Positions 1 to 8,540 are shown, numbered from the stretch's first letter. The stretch is 64,000 bases of DNA from Priestia endophytica DSM 13796 (GCF_900115845.1 NZ_FOXX01000005.1:124001-188000); one strand, 5' to 3'. Numbers and translations: made by a program. Notes: a model not told the origin generated them from the sequence alone.

Positions 1-635
1 AAGCTAAAGGATTTAAAGTAGAAACACTAGACTATCTTCCAGGTGATGAAGCTGGGATTAAAAGCGTAACACTTTCAATTAAAGGTCATAACGCATATGG
101 TTACTTAAGAGCAGAAAAAGGCGTACATCGTTTAGTGCGTATTTCACCTTTCGACTCATCAGGTCGTCGCCATACCTCATTTGTATCATGCGAAATTATG
201 CCGGAACTTAGTGATGATATTGAAATCGATATTCGTACTGAAGATTTAAAAGTGGATACGTATCGAGCAAGTGGAGCTGGTGGTCAGCACGTTAATACAA
301 CAGATTCGGCTATCCGGATTACTCATATTCCAACAAATATTGTTGTTACATGTCAAACGGAGCGTTCTCAAATTAAAAACCGCGAGCGTGCTATGAAAAT
401 GCTGAAATCAAAACTCTTGCAGCGTAAGATTGAAGAACAGCAAGCAGAGTTAGATGAAATTCGCGGAGAGCAAAAAGACATTGGATGGGGAAGTCAAATT
501 CGCTCATATGTGTTCCATCCATATTCAATGGTAAAAGATCATCGTACAAATACGGAAATTGGAAATGTCCAAGGCGTCATGGATGGAGATCTTGATCCGT
601 TTATTGATTCATATCTTCGTTCGCTTATGAATTAA
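1..635 (+). CDS. prfB: Peptide chain release factor 2, 3' part (RF2)
   Basis: Partial gene: the reading frame is open from base 3 to the TAA ending at 635, so the 5' part lies outside the window. RF2 recognises UGA and UAA stop codons and triggers peptide release on the ribosome. The catalytic GGQ motif is encoded at 279-287 in the context SGAGGQHVN, followed by the conserved [13 protein letters not shown] stretch and the C-terminal segment [13 protein letters not shown] typical of RF2. The UGA-dependent programmed frameshift found near the start of most prfB genes, and the codon-recognition loop, would be upstream and cannot be seen. A perfect terminator follows directly. Identification is firm from these motifs and from cccB-ftsEX synteny. 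Confidence 0.97.
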   Translation, partial: AKGFKVETLDYLPGDEAGIKSVTLSIKGHNAYGYLRAEKGVHRLVRISPFDSSGRRHTSFVSCEIMPELSDDIEIDIRTEDLKVDTYRASGAGGQHVNTTDSAIRITHIPTNIVVTCQTERSQIKNRERAMKMLKSKLLQRKIEEQQAELDEIRGEQKDIGWGSQIRSYVFHPYSMVKDHRTNTEIGNVQGVMDGDLDPFIDSYLRSLMN

Positions 636-640
636 AGATG

Positions 641-680
641 AAAATGCCCGCTTTCTTTTTGAAGAATGCGGGCATTTTGT
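641..680 (+). terminator. Rho-independent terminator after prfB
   Basis: A perfect 11-bp stem (641-651 with 668-678) encloses a 16-nt loop; the 3' arm ends in TTTT. It ends the prfB transcript. Confidence 0.85.
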
Positions 681-865
681 ATAGAAACGTAAAGGAAAGG
701 TGAAATATTACATAGGAATAACAACCCTGTAACAAAACGATCTTGTTTAAAAGGCTGAAGAAAGAACCATTTTATCTTCGAGTTTATTTTTGCTATTATG
801 TGGAGAAGAAACAAGTTTCTGCATAAATCGTCATAAATATATGATTTAATAGCAAACAGAACGAG

Positions 866-871
866 TATAAT
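866..871 (+). promoter_or_regulatory. Possible -10 element for cccB
   Basis: A perfect TATAAT lies 36 bp before the cccB start, with only a weak -35 candidate (TGATTT at 842-847, 18-bp spacer). It is probably a sigma-A promoter, but the -35 half is not convincing. Confidence 0.4.
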
Positions 872-906
872 AGTAGAGAATATATAAAGGCAAAGAGGTG
901 AAGACA

Positions 907-1236
907 GTGAAAAAAGCAGCGTGGGCACTTATCATTGGAGCAACTCTTATTATGAGCGGATGTGGGAACAGTGAAGAGAAATCTTCTTCAAAGGAAGAGA
1001 AGATTAACGTTGATGAAGCAGGAGAAGCAGGAAAACTTTATAAGCAAAGTTGTCTTGGTTGCCATGGCGATAATCTTCAAGGAAACAATGGCCCGAACTT
1101 ACAGCAGGTAGGGAAGAAATATTCCAAAGAGGAACTTAGTGAGATTATTGTGAATGGTAGAGGAGCAATGCCAAAAGGGCTTCTTGAGAAAGAAGAGGCA
1201 GATAAAGTAGCCGAATGGCTTTCGACAATGAAATAA
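907..1236 (+). CDS. cccB: Cytochrome c-551, membrane-anchored lipoprotein
   Basis: A 109-residue lipoprotein c-type cytochrome that carries electrons on the outer face of the membrane, most likely to a terminal oxidase. The GTG at 907 is chosen because AGAGGTG lies six bases upstream; a second GTG at 898 overlaps that ribosome binding site. The N-terminus is a lipoprotein signal ending in the lipobox MSGC, so Cys19 would be lipidated. A charged Ser/Glu/Lys linker follows, then the haem motif CLGCH at residues 49-53 and a GAMP segment that supplies the axial Met. Length and position between prfB and ftsE match B. subtilis CccB. It is a single-gene unit with its own terminator. Confidence 0.92.
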   Translation: MKKAAWALIIGATLIMSGCGNSEEKSSSKEEKINVDEAGEAGKLYKQSCLGCHGDNLQGNNGPNLQQVGKKYSKEELSEIIVNGRGAMPKGLLEKEEADKVAEWLSTMK

Positions 1237-1249
1237 ATATTCTTTCCAC

Positions 1250-1280
1250 ACTATCTGATGTGAATTCAGATAGTTTTTTT
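1250..1280 (+). terminator. Terminator after cccB
   Basis: A 9-bp perfect stem (ACTATCTGA, 1250-1258, with 1266-1274) with a 7-nt loop is followed by a run of seven T. Confidence 0.88.
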
Positions 1281-1356
1281 ATGTCGAAAAACGAGAAATG
1301 AATTAGGTCTAAAGAATTGGTTTAATTACTATTTTTTACATAGTTTTATCGTACCT

Positions 1357-1385
1357 TTGACATATTTGAAAAGAAAATGTAATAT
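1357..1385 (+). promoter_or_regulatory. Sigma-A promoter for ftsEX
   Basis: TTGACA (1357-1362), a 17-bp spacer and TAATAT (1380-1385) make a near-consensus sigma-A promoter about 160 bp before ftsE. A second perfect TATAAT at 1417-1422 lacks a good -35 and may be a second start site. The resulting leader is long (over 150 nt), and I recognise no riboswitch in it. Confidence 0.7.
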
Positions 1386-1543
1386 TTTTGAGTCTTATCA
1401 GATGAATTTTTGGTGTTATAATGAGGGGGCACGTGTCTAGAGCGAATTTATGTTGAAATCCCTTGTATTTTGACAAAACTCCTCATATTTTGTAGATTTA
1501 CATAGGCTTTCGACAAAATACGGAATGCAGGTGGTATAAATAT

Positions 1544-2230
1544 ATGATCGAAATGAAGGATGTATATAAAACATACCCTAATGGTGTTAAAGCTATTGAT
1601 GGGTTAACAGTTAAGGTTAATAAAGGTGAATTTGTATATGTTGTTGGCCCAAGTGGTGCAGGAAAATCTACTTTTATTAAGATGATGTATAGGGAAGAAA
1701 AAGCATCATCAGGATACATTATGGTGAATGGACAGAACGTAGGAGAGCTAAAAAATAGAGAAGTCCCTGTTTTTAGACGTAATATTGGCGTTGTGTTCCA
1801 AGACTTTAAGCTTCTTCCAAAGCTAACAGCATTTGAAAATGTAGCATTTGCGTTAGAAGTAATTGAAGCAGAGAAAGATGTTATTAAGCAACGTGTAAAA
1901 GAAGTACTTGAATTAGTAGGAATCCAAGGTCGCGAAGATGCTCTTCCAGCTGAGCTATCAGGGGGAGAACAACAGCGACTTTCAATTGCGCGTGCAATTA
2001 TAAACAATCCAAAAGTCTTAATTGCGGATGAACCGACGGGAAATCTTGACCCTGAGACATCTTGGGGGATTATGGACGTTCTTGAGAAAATTAATAAGAG
2101 CGGAACAACCATTGTCATGGCTACACATAATAGAGACATTGTAAACACTATGAAAAAACGAGTAATTGCAGTTGAAGATGGTAAGATTATTCGTGATGAA
2201 GTGCGGGGGGATTACGGTTATGAAGGGTAG
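1544..2230 (+). CDS. ftsE: Cell-division ABC transporter ATPase FtsE
   Basis: FtsE (228 aa) is the cytoplasmic ATPase of the FtsEX complex, which transmits ATP hydrolysis through the membrane to switch on peptidoglycan hydrolases during elongation, division or sporulation. The sequence has all ABC motifs: Walker A GPSGAGKS, signature LSGGEQQR, Walker B VLIADEPTGNLD and the switch His in MATHN. The ATG has AGGTGG upstream at a 9-base spacing. The last 11 bases overlap the start of ftsX, so the two are translationally coupled. In B. subtilis the partner hydrolase is CwlO; here an M23 hydrolase gene follows ftsX directly. Confidence 0.97.
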   Translation: MIEMKDVYKTYPNGVKAIDGLTVKVNKGEFVYVVGPSGAGKSTFIKMMYREEKASSGYIMVNGQNVGELKNREVPVFRRNIGVVFQDFKLLPKLTAFENVAFALEVIEAEKDVIKQRVKEVLELVGIQGREDALPAELSGGEQQRLSIARAIINNPKVLIADEPTGNLDPETSWGIMDVLEKINKSGTTIVMATHNRDIVNTMKKRVIAVEDGKIIRDEVRGDYGYEG

Positions 2231-3119
2231 GACACTTTCCCGTCATTTTCGTGAAGGATTCCGCAACATTGGGCGAAACGGGTGGATGACATTTGCATCT
2301 GTAAGTGCTGTAACGGTTACGTTACTGCTTGTTGGTGTGTTTTTAGTTGTAATGTTAAACCTTAACCATTTTGCGAAATCAGTCGAAAACGATGTGGAGA
2401 TTAACGCATATATCGAACGTACAGCAACAGCAGATAATATTAAAGACCTAGAAAAACAGCTTAATAATGTGCCGAAGGTTGGTACTGTCGAATTTTCTTC
2501 TAAGGAAGAAGAGTTGAGAAAGCTTATTGATGGATTAGGAGAAGAAGGTAAGGTTTTCGAACCTTTTGAACAGCAAAATCCATTAAATGCCGCCTATATT
2601 ATTAAGCCTAACTCGCCTAAAGATGTAGAAGCTGTTGCAAAAAAAGTTGAAAAATTAGATTACATTGAGAAAGTAGAATATGGACAAGAATACGTTGATA
2701 AATTGTTCGACGTTGTGAGCGTAGCACGTAACATTGGAATTGTCCTTATTGTTGGGCTTGTGTTTACAGCAATGTTCCTTATCTCAAATACAATCAAAAT
2801 TACAATTATCGCTCGAAGATCTGAAATAGAGATTATGAGACTTGTAGGAGCTACCAACTCATTTATTCGATGGCCATTCTTCTTAGAAGGATTGTTCCTT
2901 GGTGTACTTGGTTCTATTATCCCAATTGCTATCGTTGTAAGCACGTATGCTTTACTGTTTGACTCAGTACAGCCAGATTTAGCAAAAACGTATAAAACGT
3001 TTGAATTGCTACCAGTGTTCCCATTCACATTACAACTTTCACTTCTGCTTGTCTTAATTGGGGCTTGTATTGGGGTTTGGGGAAGTATGATTTCAATGCG
3101 TAAGTTTCTTAAAAAATAG
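2220..3119 (+). CDS. ftsX: Cell-division ABC transporter permease FtsX
   Basis: A 299-residue integral membrane protein forming the transmembrane part of FtsEX. The start is the ATG at 2220 (MKGRTLSRHFREG...), preceded by GGGGGG and overlapping ftsE by 11 bases; it matches the N-terminus of B. subtilis FtsX (GRNGWMTFASVSAV). Topology: TM1 at about residues 22-45, a large extracellular loop (about 50-170) that in this family contacts the hydrolase, then three TM segments in the C-terminal FtsX domain (NTIKITIIARRSEIEIMRLVGA is the conserved coupling region). A terminator follows, so the next gene is probably transcribed separately or by read-through. Confidence 0.96.
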   Translation: MKGRTLSRHFREGFRNIGRNGWMTFASVSAVTVTLLLVGVFLVVMLNLNHFAKSVENDVEINAYIERTATADNIKDLEKQLNNVPKVGTVEFSSKEEELRKLIDGLGEEGKVFEPFEQQNPLNAAYIIKPNSPKDVEAVAKKVEKLDYIEKVEYGQEYVDKLFDVVSVARNIGIVLIVGLVFTAMFLISNTIKITIIARRSEIEIMRLVGATNSFIRWPFFLEGLFLGVLGSIIPIAIVVSTYALLFDSVQPDLAKTYKTFELLPVFPFTLQLSLLLVLIGACIGVWGSMISMRKFLKK

Positions 3120-3128
3120 TTTTTCTCG

Positions 3129-3168
3129 TCCAAAGGGGCTTTTTCCTACGTCTCTTTGGATTTTTTTT
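3129..3168 (+). terminator. Terminator after ftsX
   Basis: TCCAAAG (3129-3135) pairs with CTTTGGA (3154-3160), followed by eight T. The loop is long, so strength is moderate. Confidence 0.7.
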
Positions 3169-3255
3169 AGAACAAAAGGGAAATAGACTGCTCGTAGAAC
3201 TTGTTCCCTGTCCTACATAGATTAAATGTTTAGGAGAATAGAGGAGGAAACGGAA

Positions 3256-4506
3256 GTGAAGAAAAAAGTACTATCATGGTCAACTGCTGCAATGCTTAGT
3301 GTATTCTTTATAGGGTTCTCTTTTCAACAAGGGACTGCAAAAGCCGAGAGTCTAGAAGAACGAATGGATACAGTTAAAGAAAAGCGTTCAGATGTCTCTA
3401 AGTCTCTTAATGAAAGCAAGAAAGAGATTGAGAGCTTAGAAGTAGAGCAGAAGAAGATTGATGAAGAAATTAAACAATTGGATGAAGCAGTAACAAAAAC
3501 AAGCGAGAAAATTCGCAATAAAAATGATGAAATTGACGAAACGCGTCAGCAGATTGAAAATCTGAAAAAAGATATTAAGAAGCTGGATAAGCGTATTGAG
3601 AAGCGAAATGAGATTTTAAAAGAACGTGCTCGTGCGATGCAAACGAGCGGAGGTTCTGTTGATTATATCGAAGTGTTACTAGGATCACAAGATTTTAGTG
3701 ATCTATTAAATCGTGTAAATGCAGTAAGCACGATTTCAAGTGCTGACCGTGATATTTTAGAAGCACATGAAGAAGATAAAAAAGTTAAAAAAGAAAAAGA
3801 AGATAAAGTGAAAGAAGATTTAAGCTCTTTAGAAACGAGTTTAAAAGAATTAGAGACATTGAAAGCAGATCAAGAAAAGCAAGCAGCCGAGAAAGATGCG
3901 TTTATGGCAAAACTTAAAGAAAGTCAACAAACAGCAGAAGATAAATCTTCAAAATTAGAAAATGAAGATGAGCTTCTTTCAGAGCAAGAAAAAGCAATTG
4001 AAGAACAGATGAAAAAGCAAAAAGAAGAGGTCGAGAAGCAAGCATCTTCAGCACAACCAGTAAAGTCTACGTCAACAAGTGGCGGAGAGGCACCTCCTGT
4101 AGCAAGCGGAACATTTACAAGACCAGCTGCAGGTCCTGTAACGTCTGAGTTCGGGTTAAGAAGCTTAGGAGATCATAAAGGAATTGATATTGGAAAACGA
4201 GGTGCAAGCGTGCCGATTGTTGCAGCAGCTGATGGACAAGTTTTCCGCTCTTACTATTCTTCTACCTATGGGAATGCTATATTCATTACTCATAATGTAA
4301 ACGGAAAAGTATATACAACGGTTTATGCTCATATGGAATCTCGTAACGTTAGTGGAAATGAAACGGTGAAAAAAGGACAAGTTATCGGCTATATGGGGAA
4401 TACGGGACGATCTTATGGAGCTCATCTGCATTTTGAAATGCATGAAGGACCGTGGAATTTAGAGAAAACAAATGCTGTTGATCCACGTAAATATATTAAT
4501 TTCTAA
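3256..4506 (+). CDS. Coiled-coil M23 peptidoglycan endopeptidase, EnvC/PcsB-like architecture
   Basis: A 416-residue secreted cell-wall hydrolase. The start is the GTG at 3256, six to eight bases after GAGGAGGAAA; an upstream in-frame ATG at 3226 has no good binding site. Residues 1-30 are a signal peptide ending AKA before ES. Residues about 35-270 are a long Lys/Glu-rich coiled coil in two blocks, followed by a Ser/Thr-rich linker, and residues about 295-416 are a LytM/M23 metallopeptidase domain with zinc ligands visible in DHKGIDIG and GAHLHFEMHEG and the YAHM motif. The layout is that of proteins activated by FtsEX (EnvC, PcsB), and the gene lies directly behind ftsEX. B. subtilis uses a coiled-coil NlpC/P60 enzyme (CwlO) for this role, so this could be a second or alternative FtsEX partner; that link is inference. 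Confidence 0.88.
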   Translation: MKKKVLSWSTAAMLSVFFIGFSFQQGTAKAESLEERMDTVKEKRSDVSKSLNESKKEIESLEVEQKKIDEEIKQLDEAVTKTSEKIRNKNDEIDETRQQIENLKKDIKKLDKRIEKRNEILKERARAMQTSGGSVDYIEVLLGSQDFSDLLNRVNAVSTISSADRDILEAHEEDKKVKKEKEDKVKEDLSSLETSLKELETLKADQEKQAAEKDAFMAKLKESQQTAEDKSSKLENEDELLSEQEKAIEEQMKKQKEEVEKQASSAQPVKSTSTSGGEAPPVASGTFTRPAAGPVTSEFGLRSLGDHKGIDIGKRGASVPIVAAADGQVFRSYYSSTYGNAIFITHNVNGKVYTTVYAHMESRNVSGNETVKKGQVIGYMGNTGRSYGAHLHFEMHEGPWNLEKTNAVDPRKYINF

Positions 4507-4545
4507 GAAGAAGTATAAAGCTTATTTTATTTTCATATACTTTTT

Positions 4546-4584
4546 AAAAGACATCACACGAATTGACGGTGTGATGTCTTTTCT
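4546..4584 (+). terminator. Strong terminator after the M23 hydrolase gene
   Basis: A perfect 14-bp stem (4546-4559 with 4569-4582) with a 9-nt loop, ending in TTTT. Confidence 0.9.
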
Positions 4585-4598
4585 TACATATGAAAAGG

Positions 4599-4628
4599 TA
4601 CATAGTTTCCATAAAATATGGCATACTA
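4599..4628 (+). promoter_or_regulatory. Candidate forespore (sigma-G/sigma-F) promoter for ctpB
   Basis: CATACTA at 4622-4628 equals the best sigma-G -10 sequence, and TACATA at 4599-4604 sits 17 bp upstream as a partial -35. B. subtilis ctpB is a sporulation gene with forespore expression, which fits. The -35 half is imperfect. Confidence 0.5.
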
Positions 4629-4661
4629 AAAGAAGATGTATGTTTTGAGGAGGAATAAATT

Positions 4662-6113
4662 TTGAAAAACAATCGCATATTCATTGTCTTTCTAATGATT
4701 TTGTGTTTGATAGCAGGAGGAGCTGGTACTTATGCAGGCCTTCAGTTTTTCAATAATGGAAACAGTAGCTTATCAGTAGCTAGCATATCAGATAGTGGAC
4801 AAGAATCAGCTTCAACAAAAGCAGAATTTGAAAAGATTGAGAAAGTGTATAACACGCTTTCTGAGAAGTATTATAAGGACGTTGATGAAGACAAGCTGCT
4901 TGAAGGGGCTATCGACGGTATGGTGAAGTCTCTTGATGATCCATATTCTACTTATATGGATAAAAAAACGGCAGAGCAGTTTACACAATCACTTGATTCG
5001 TCTTTCCAAGGAATTGGGGCAGAAGTGAGTATGGTAAACGACAAAGTGACGATTGTTTCTCCATTTAAAGGTTCACCAGCTGAAAAGGCTGGGATTAAAG
5101 CAAACGATCAGATTTTGCAAATTAACGGAAAAAGTGTTGAGGGGCTTGATCTTTCACAAGCTGTTTTGAAAATTCGGGGCAAAAAAGGTTCAACAGTCAA
5201 TATTCAAGTGCAGCGCCCAGGCGTGAAAGAGCCGCTAACATTCAAAGTAGTTCGTGACGATATTCCAATTGAAACAGTATATTCTTCATTGAAAGAAGAA
5301 AATGGGAAGAAAATTGGATATTTGGAAATTACCTCATTCTCTGAAAATACAGCAGATGAATTTAATAGTAATCTAAAGAAACTTGAGAAAAAAGGAATTG
5401 AGGGGCTTGTAATTGATGTAAGAGGTAACCCTGGTGGTTACTTAGAAAGCGTCGAAAAGATTCTAGATGGACTTGTTACAAAAGATAAGCCATACGTTCA
5501 AATTGAACAACGTAATGGAGAAAAAGAAGGAGTCTACTCCAAAAATGGAGAGAAAAAGGATTATCCAATCTCCATACTTATTGATAGAGGAAGTGCTTCT
5601 GCTTCTGAAATTTTAGCAGGGGCATTAAAAGAAGCTGGAGGATATCCCCTTGTTGGTGAGAAGTCCTTTGGTAAAGGAACCGTTCAACAGGCATTGCCGC
5701 TTGAAGATGGAAGTAACTTAAAGATGACAACACACAAATGGCTAACACCAGATGGTAACTGGATTCATGAAAAAGGAATTCAGCCAACAATTAAAGTAGA
5801 GCAACCAGAGTATTATTATGCAAATCCAATTCAAATTGAAGAAACGTTAAAAAAGGATTCTAACGGTACTCAAGTGAAGAATACGCAAGTGATGTTGAAA
5901 GGACTTGGATTTGATCCAGGTCGTGAAGATGGTTACTTTAGTGAACAAACAGAGAAAGCAGTCAAAGAATTTCAAGGGAAAAATGATGTAAAACAAACAG
6001 GTGAAGTTGACGAAAACACAGCTTCTCTCATTCAAACAAGACTTCTTGAAAAGATTGATTCTCATCAGAGTGACAAACAGCTTCAAGCTGCGTTAAAAGA
6101 AGTAGCTGAATAA
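4662..6113 (+). CDS. ctpB: Carboxy-terminal processing serine protease CtpB (S41)
   Basis: A secreted S41 family protease of 483 aa. In B. subtilis CtpB signals across the spore membranes by cleaving SpoIVFA, thereby activating the pro-sigma-K protease. The start is TTG at 4662, with GAGGAGGA at optimal distance and no ATG that fits. Order: N-terminal membrane anchor (residues about 5-27), helical region, PDZ domain (about 95-185; GIGAEVS, GIKANDQILQINGKSV), S41 catalytic core with nucleophile Ser in DRGSASASEI and the Lys/Gln dyad in GEKSFGKGTVQQ, then a C-terminal peptidoglycan-binding repeat (about 395-460; VMLKGLGFDPGREDGYFSEQTEKA). Position next to minJ is as in B. subtilis. Confidence 0.95.
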   Translation: MKNNRIFIVFLMILCLIAGGAGTYAGLQFFNNGNSSLSVASISDSGQESASTKAEFEKIEKVYNTLSEKYYKDVDEDKLLEGAIDGMVKSLDDPYSTYMDKKTAEQFTQSLDSSFQGIGAEVSMVNDKVTIVSPFKGSPAEKAGIKANDQILQINGKSVEGLDLSQAVLKIRGKKGSTVNIQVQRPGVKEPLTFKVVRDDIPIETVYSSLKEENGKKIGYLEITSFSENTADEFNSNLKKLEKKGIEGLVIDVRGNPGGYLESVEKILDGLVTKDKPYVQIEQRNGEKEGVYSKNGEKKDYPISILIDRGSASASEILAGALKEAGGYPLVGEKSFGKGTVQQALPLEDGSNLKMTTHKWLTPDGNWIHEKGIQPTIKVEQPEYYYANPIQIEETLKKDSNGTQVKNTQVMLKGLGFDPGREDGYFSEQTEKAVKEFQGKNDVKQTGEVDENTASLIQTRLLEKIDSHQSDKQLQAALKEVAE

Positions 6114-6114
6114 G

Positions 6115-6152
6115 AAAACCCCTCTGTTTTATAAAACAGGGGGGTTTTTTTA
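6115..6152 (+). terminator. Terminator after ctpB
   Basis: AAAACCCCTCTGTTTT pairs with the AAAACAGGGGGGTTTT arm, followed by a T run. A long stem with a short loop. Confidence 0.92.
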
Positions 6153-6262
6153 TTTTGTCACATAAAAAACGGCTCTTGCTATGTCAGGAGAGTGGATTTT
6201 TGCTAAAATAAAAGAAAGTGTGCTAGTTAGCTGAAAAAGAGAAAGAAAAGGGGGGAAAGAAC

Positions 6263-7438
6263 GTGGAAATACTTCAAGAGATTTTGCTTGGGCTTTGTCG
6301 TCTGTTTCTTCATCCACTTACATATATTGCGATTTTAGTAACATATTTTATCGGGTTAGTTCGTGTGAAAAGAGAACGGAAGCATTTTCGTATTCGGGTT
6401 TTTGATTTTATTTATGAACTGCGTTTCTTATTTTGGCCAGGGCTTGCAATAGGGTTGCTTCTTTCTATTATTACAATAGCAGTCGGTGTAGTCGTTCCTA
6501 TTGGGATGATTGTGCTTATCGGAGTGCTAATATTTATACTGAGCGGACCGTGGACGTTTAGATGGCTTACTCCTTCGTATATTATTGGACTAGCTGTTAT
6601 CGTTTCTTTATTTTTACCAAGAGAAGCTGGAAGTGATACGTTTACAAGATGGATGAGTGAAGCGGGAGAGACAAATCTTTCTTCTCTTGCTATCTTGCTT
6701 GCCCTTCTTGTGATTGCAGAAGGTTATCTGATTTGGAAATATGGAAGTCGGGCAACGTCGCCTGAAATTTTTAAAAGCAAACGAGGTCTTCCAGTTGGGT
6801 CTCATATATCCCAGCGTCTTTGGCTTGTGCCTTTATTTTTGCTTATCCCTAGTGAAGGATTTAGTGCCCCATTTTCTTGGTGGCCGCTTCTTAACATTAA
6901 CGGACAGGAATTCTACTTTTTCTTTGTTCCATTTAGCATTGGATTCTTCCAACGAATGAAAGCAATGCATCCAAAGCAATCAGTAGAGTTTACCGGAAAG
7001 CGAGTACTAGGTCTAGGGATTGTGACAGCCGTCCTTGCTATTCCTGCTAGCTTCTTTCCAGTCTTCACTGTTTTCATTGCTCTTGTTGCTATCGTTGGCC
7101 GAGAATGGATTAGCATTTCTCAGCGCTTGGAAGATGCACGTCTTCCGTTCTTTTTTACACAGCGGAAAAATGGAAGCATTGTTCTTGGTGTGCTACCAAA
7201 ATCACCTGCAGAAGCAATGGGAATTAAAGTTGGCGAGGTTATTGTAAGGGTGAATGGAGAAGACATTGCAGGAGAACAAGACTTCTATCAAGCGTTGCAA
7301 AAAAACCGAGCGCTATGTAAATTAGAAGTGCTTGATCTCAATAATGAAATCCGCATTGTTCAGCGAGCTTTGTATGATGGAGAGCATCATGAGCTAGGCA
7401 TCCTGTTTGTTGAAGACCACGAAACATCTGTAGGATAA
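6263..7438 (+). CDS. minJ: Cell-division topological determinant MinJ
   Basis: A 391-residue polytopic membrane protein with a C-terminal PDZ domain. MinJ bridges DivIVA to MinD in Bacillus and helps disassemble the division ring next to new poles. GTG at 6263 follows AGGGGGGAAAG. About seven hydrophobic segments occupy residues 1-275 (for example 10-30, 55-100, 105-125, 140-155, 190-205, 215-230, 245-275), and the PDZ domain lies at about 295-375 (GSIVLGVLPKSPAEAMGIKVGEVI). Position after ctpB matches B. subtilis, where it was first called yvjD. It shares a bidirectional terminator with the convergent tetR gene. Confidence 0.92.
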   Translation: MEILQEILLGLCRLFLHPLTYIAILVTYFIGLVRVKRERKHFRIRVFDFIYELRFLFWPGLAIGLLLSIITIAVGVVVPIGMIVLIGVLIFILSGPWTFRWLTPSYIIGLAVIVSLFLPREAGSDTFTRWMSEAGETNLSSLAILLALLVIAEGYLIWKYGSRATSPEIFKSKRGLPVGSHISQRLWLVPLFLLIPSEGFSAPFSWWPLLNINGQEFYFFFVPFSIGFFQRMKAMHPKQSVEFTGKRVLGLGIVTAVLAIPASFFPVFTVFIALVAIVGREWISISQRLEDARLPFFFTQRKNGSIVLGVLPKSPAEAMGIKVGEVIVRVNGEDIAGEQDFYQALQKNRALCKLEVLDLNNEIRIVQRALYDGEHHELGILFVEDHETSVG

Positions 7439-7440
7439 AT

Positions 7441-7470
7441 AAAAGACCAATCAATTATGATTGGTCTTTT
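7441..7470. terminator. Bidirectional terminator between minJ and tetR
   Basis: A perfect 13-bp inverted repeat (7441-7453 with 7458-7470) with a 4-nt loop and A/T runs on both sides serves the two convergent genes. Confidence 0.9.
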
Positions 7471-8349
7471 TTACATTAAAAGCTCAATATCAAGTTCTCT
7501 CGCAAGTTTCTCACAGTAAGGGCGAAGGGCATCATAATCTGTGAAGTTTGCAAGCATTCCTTTGAAGATAACTCCTTTGATTTCATCATTTTTAGCTTCT
7601 TCAGTAAGGTAGTTCACAATCTCTAGTAGATGACTCTTAGTTTTAGGAGAGGCATCTAGTGCTTTGATTTCATGTTCAATTGCTGACAAAAGTGGAAAGA
7701 TTCGTTCCTTTTTTCGAGCGCGGATACGATCAAAAACTTGATGAAGAGTATCTTCCTCAATTAGTGGTTCGATGTTTTTTTCAATCATAGCTTGAACAAT
7801 GTCATCAATTCTATCGAATATAAAGGTAGATAACCGATCTGAGTCTATTGAAAAATCTTCAATGAAAATTAAGCGATAGTAGGAGCTTTGGATACCTTCT
7901 AGCAAGTAATAAATATCATAAACAAGAAGATGGATGCTCTCACCATAAATCTCATATAAAAGGCTCTCCACCCAGTGAAAGAGGCGTGTTTTAAAAGAGT
8001 AAATACGGTCTTTCATACCCTCACCAAACATCATCAATTGATCGAATTGACCTATAATTAGTTGTTTATTTTGATGGACAAATTCATATTGAAATTTAAT
8101 TTGACTAATAAGCTTGTCCTTAGGGGAGAGATCTTCTGATTCAAGAGATTCTAAAGACTGTTCTAACTGGTTTATATAGTAGTCAATAAGAGAAGTAACA
8201 AGTTCTTCTTTTGATTGAAAATATAAATAAAAAGCACCTTTAGAAATTCCACTCTTCTCTGCAATTTCCTGGACGGAAGTTGAATGAAATCCTTTTTCCG
8301 CAAAAAGCATGCTTGCTTCTTGAATAATTTTTAGTTTTTTTTCGTTCAT
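7471..8349 (-). CDS. TetR-family repressor, probable regulator of the adjacent RND pump
   Basis: A 292-residue TetR/AcrR regulator. The start is the ATG whose complement lies at 8347-8349, preceded by GGGAGTTG on the minus strand; a longer frame to 8382 has no better site. Residues about 8-55 form the DNA-binding domain (FAEKGFHSTSVQEIAEKSGISKGAFYLYFQSKEEL), and the rest is a helical ligand domain longer than in most TetR proteins. It is transcribed away from the efflux pump at 8607, an arrangement like B. subtilis yerO-swrC. Three copies of the palindrome TGAC-N6-GTCA sit in the shared control region, one inside its own leader, which suggests autoregulation. Confidence 0.88.
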   Translation of the reverse strand: MNEKKLKIIQEASMLFAEKGFHSTSVQEIAEKSGISKGAFYLYFQSKEELVTSLIDYYINQLEQSLESLESEDLSPKDKLISQIKFQYEFVHQNKQLIIGQFDQLMMFGEGMKDRIYSFKTRLFHWVESLLYEIYGESIHLLVYDIYYLLEGIQSSYYRLIFIEDFSIDSDRLSTFIFDRIDDIVQAMIEKNIEPLIEEDTLHQVFDRIRARKKERIFPLLSAIEHEIKALDASPKTKSHLLEIVNYLTEEAKNDEIKGVIFKGMLANFTDYDALRPYCEKLARELDIELLM

Positions 8350-8367
8350 GTATACAACTCCCTGTTT

Positions 8368-8381
8368 TGACCGAAGAGTCA
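8368..8381. promoter_or_regulatory. TetR operator O1 (tetR leader)
   Basis: TGAC-CGAAGA-GTCA, extended to TTGAC...GTCAA. It lies 19 bp upstream of the tetR start codon and downstream of a -10-like element read on the minus strand (TATAAT, complement of 8405-8410), so binding would block tetR transcription. Confidence 0.75.
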
Positions 8382-8501
8382 ATGGCCAAGCAATTTTCCT
8401 TCCTATTATATTACGTTACGTTAATAATGATGTAAAGGGGACAACAGCTTATTCTTGATAAGTAAAGTTTATGAATTAAGAAAGAGTTAAGGGGATTATA
8501 A

Positions 8502-8530
8502 TTGACTCATAGGTCAGTAAATTATATACT
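8502..8530 (+). promoter_or_regulatory. Sigma-A promoter of the RND pump gene
   Basis: TTGACT (8502-8507), a 17-bp spacer and TATACT (8525-8530). The -35 hexamer lies inside operator O2. Confidence 0.75.
8503..8516. promoter_or_regulatory. TetR operator O2 (overlaps pump -35)
   Basis: TGAC-TCATAG-GTCA, the same half-sites and spacing as O1 and O3. It covers most of the -35 of the pump promoter. Confidence 0.78.
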
Positions 8531-8540
8531 TTTGAAGGAA

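Noticed and set aside
1498-2148. 216-codon open frame antisense to ftsE
   Set aside because: It overlaps the firmly identified ftsE on the other strand, has a biased Ser/Thr/Pro composition typical of antisense frames, and has no ribosome binding site.
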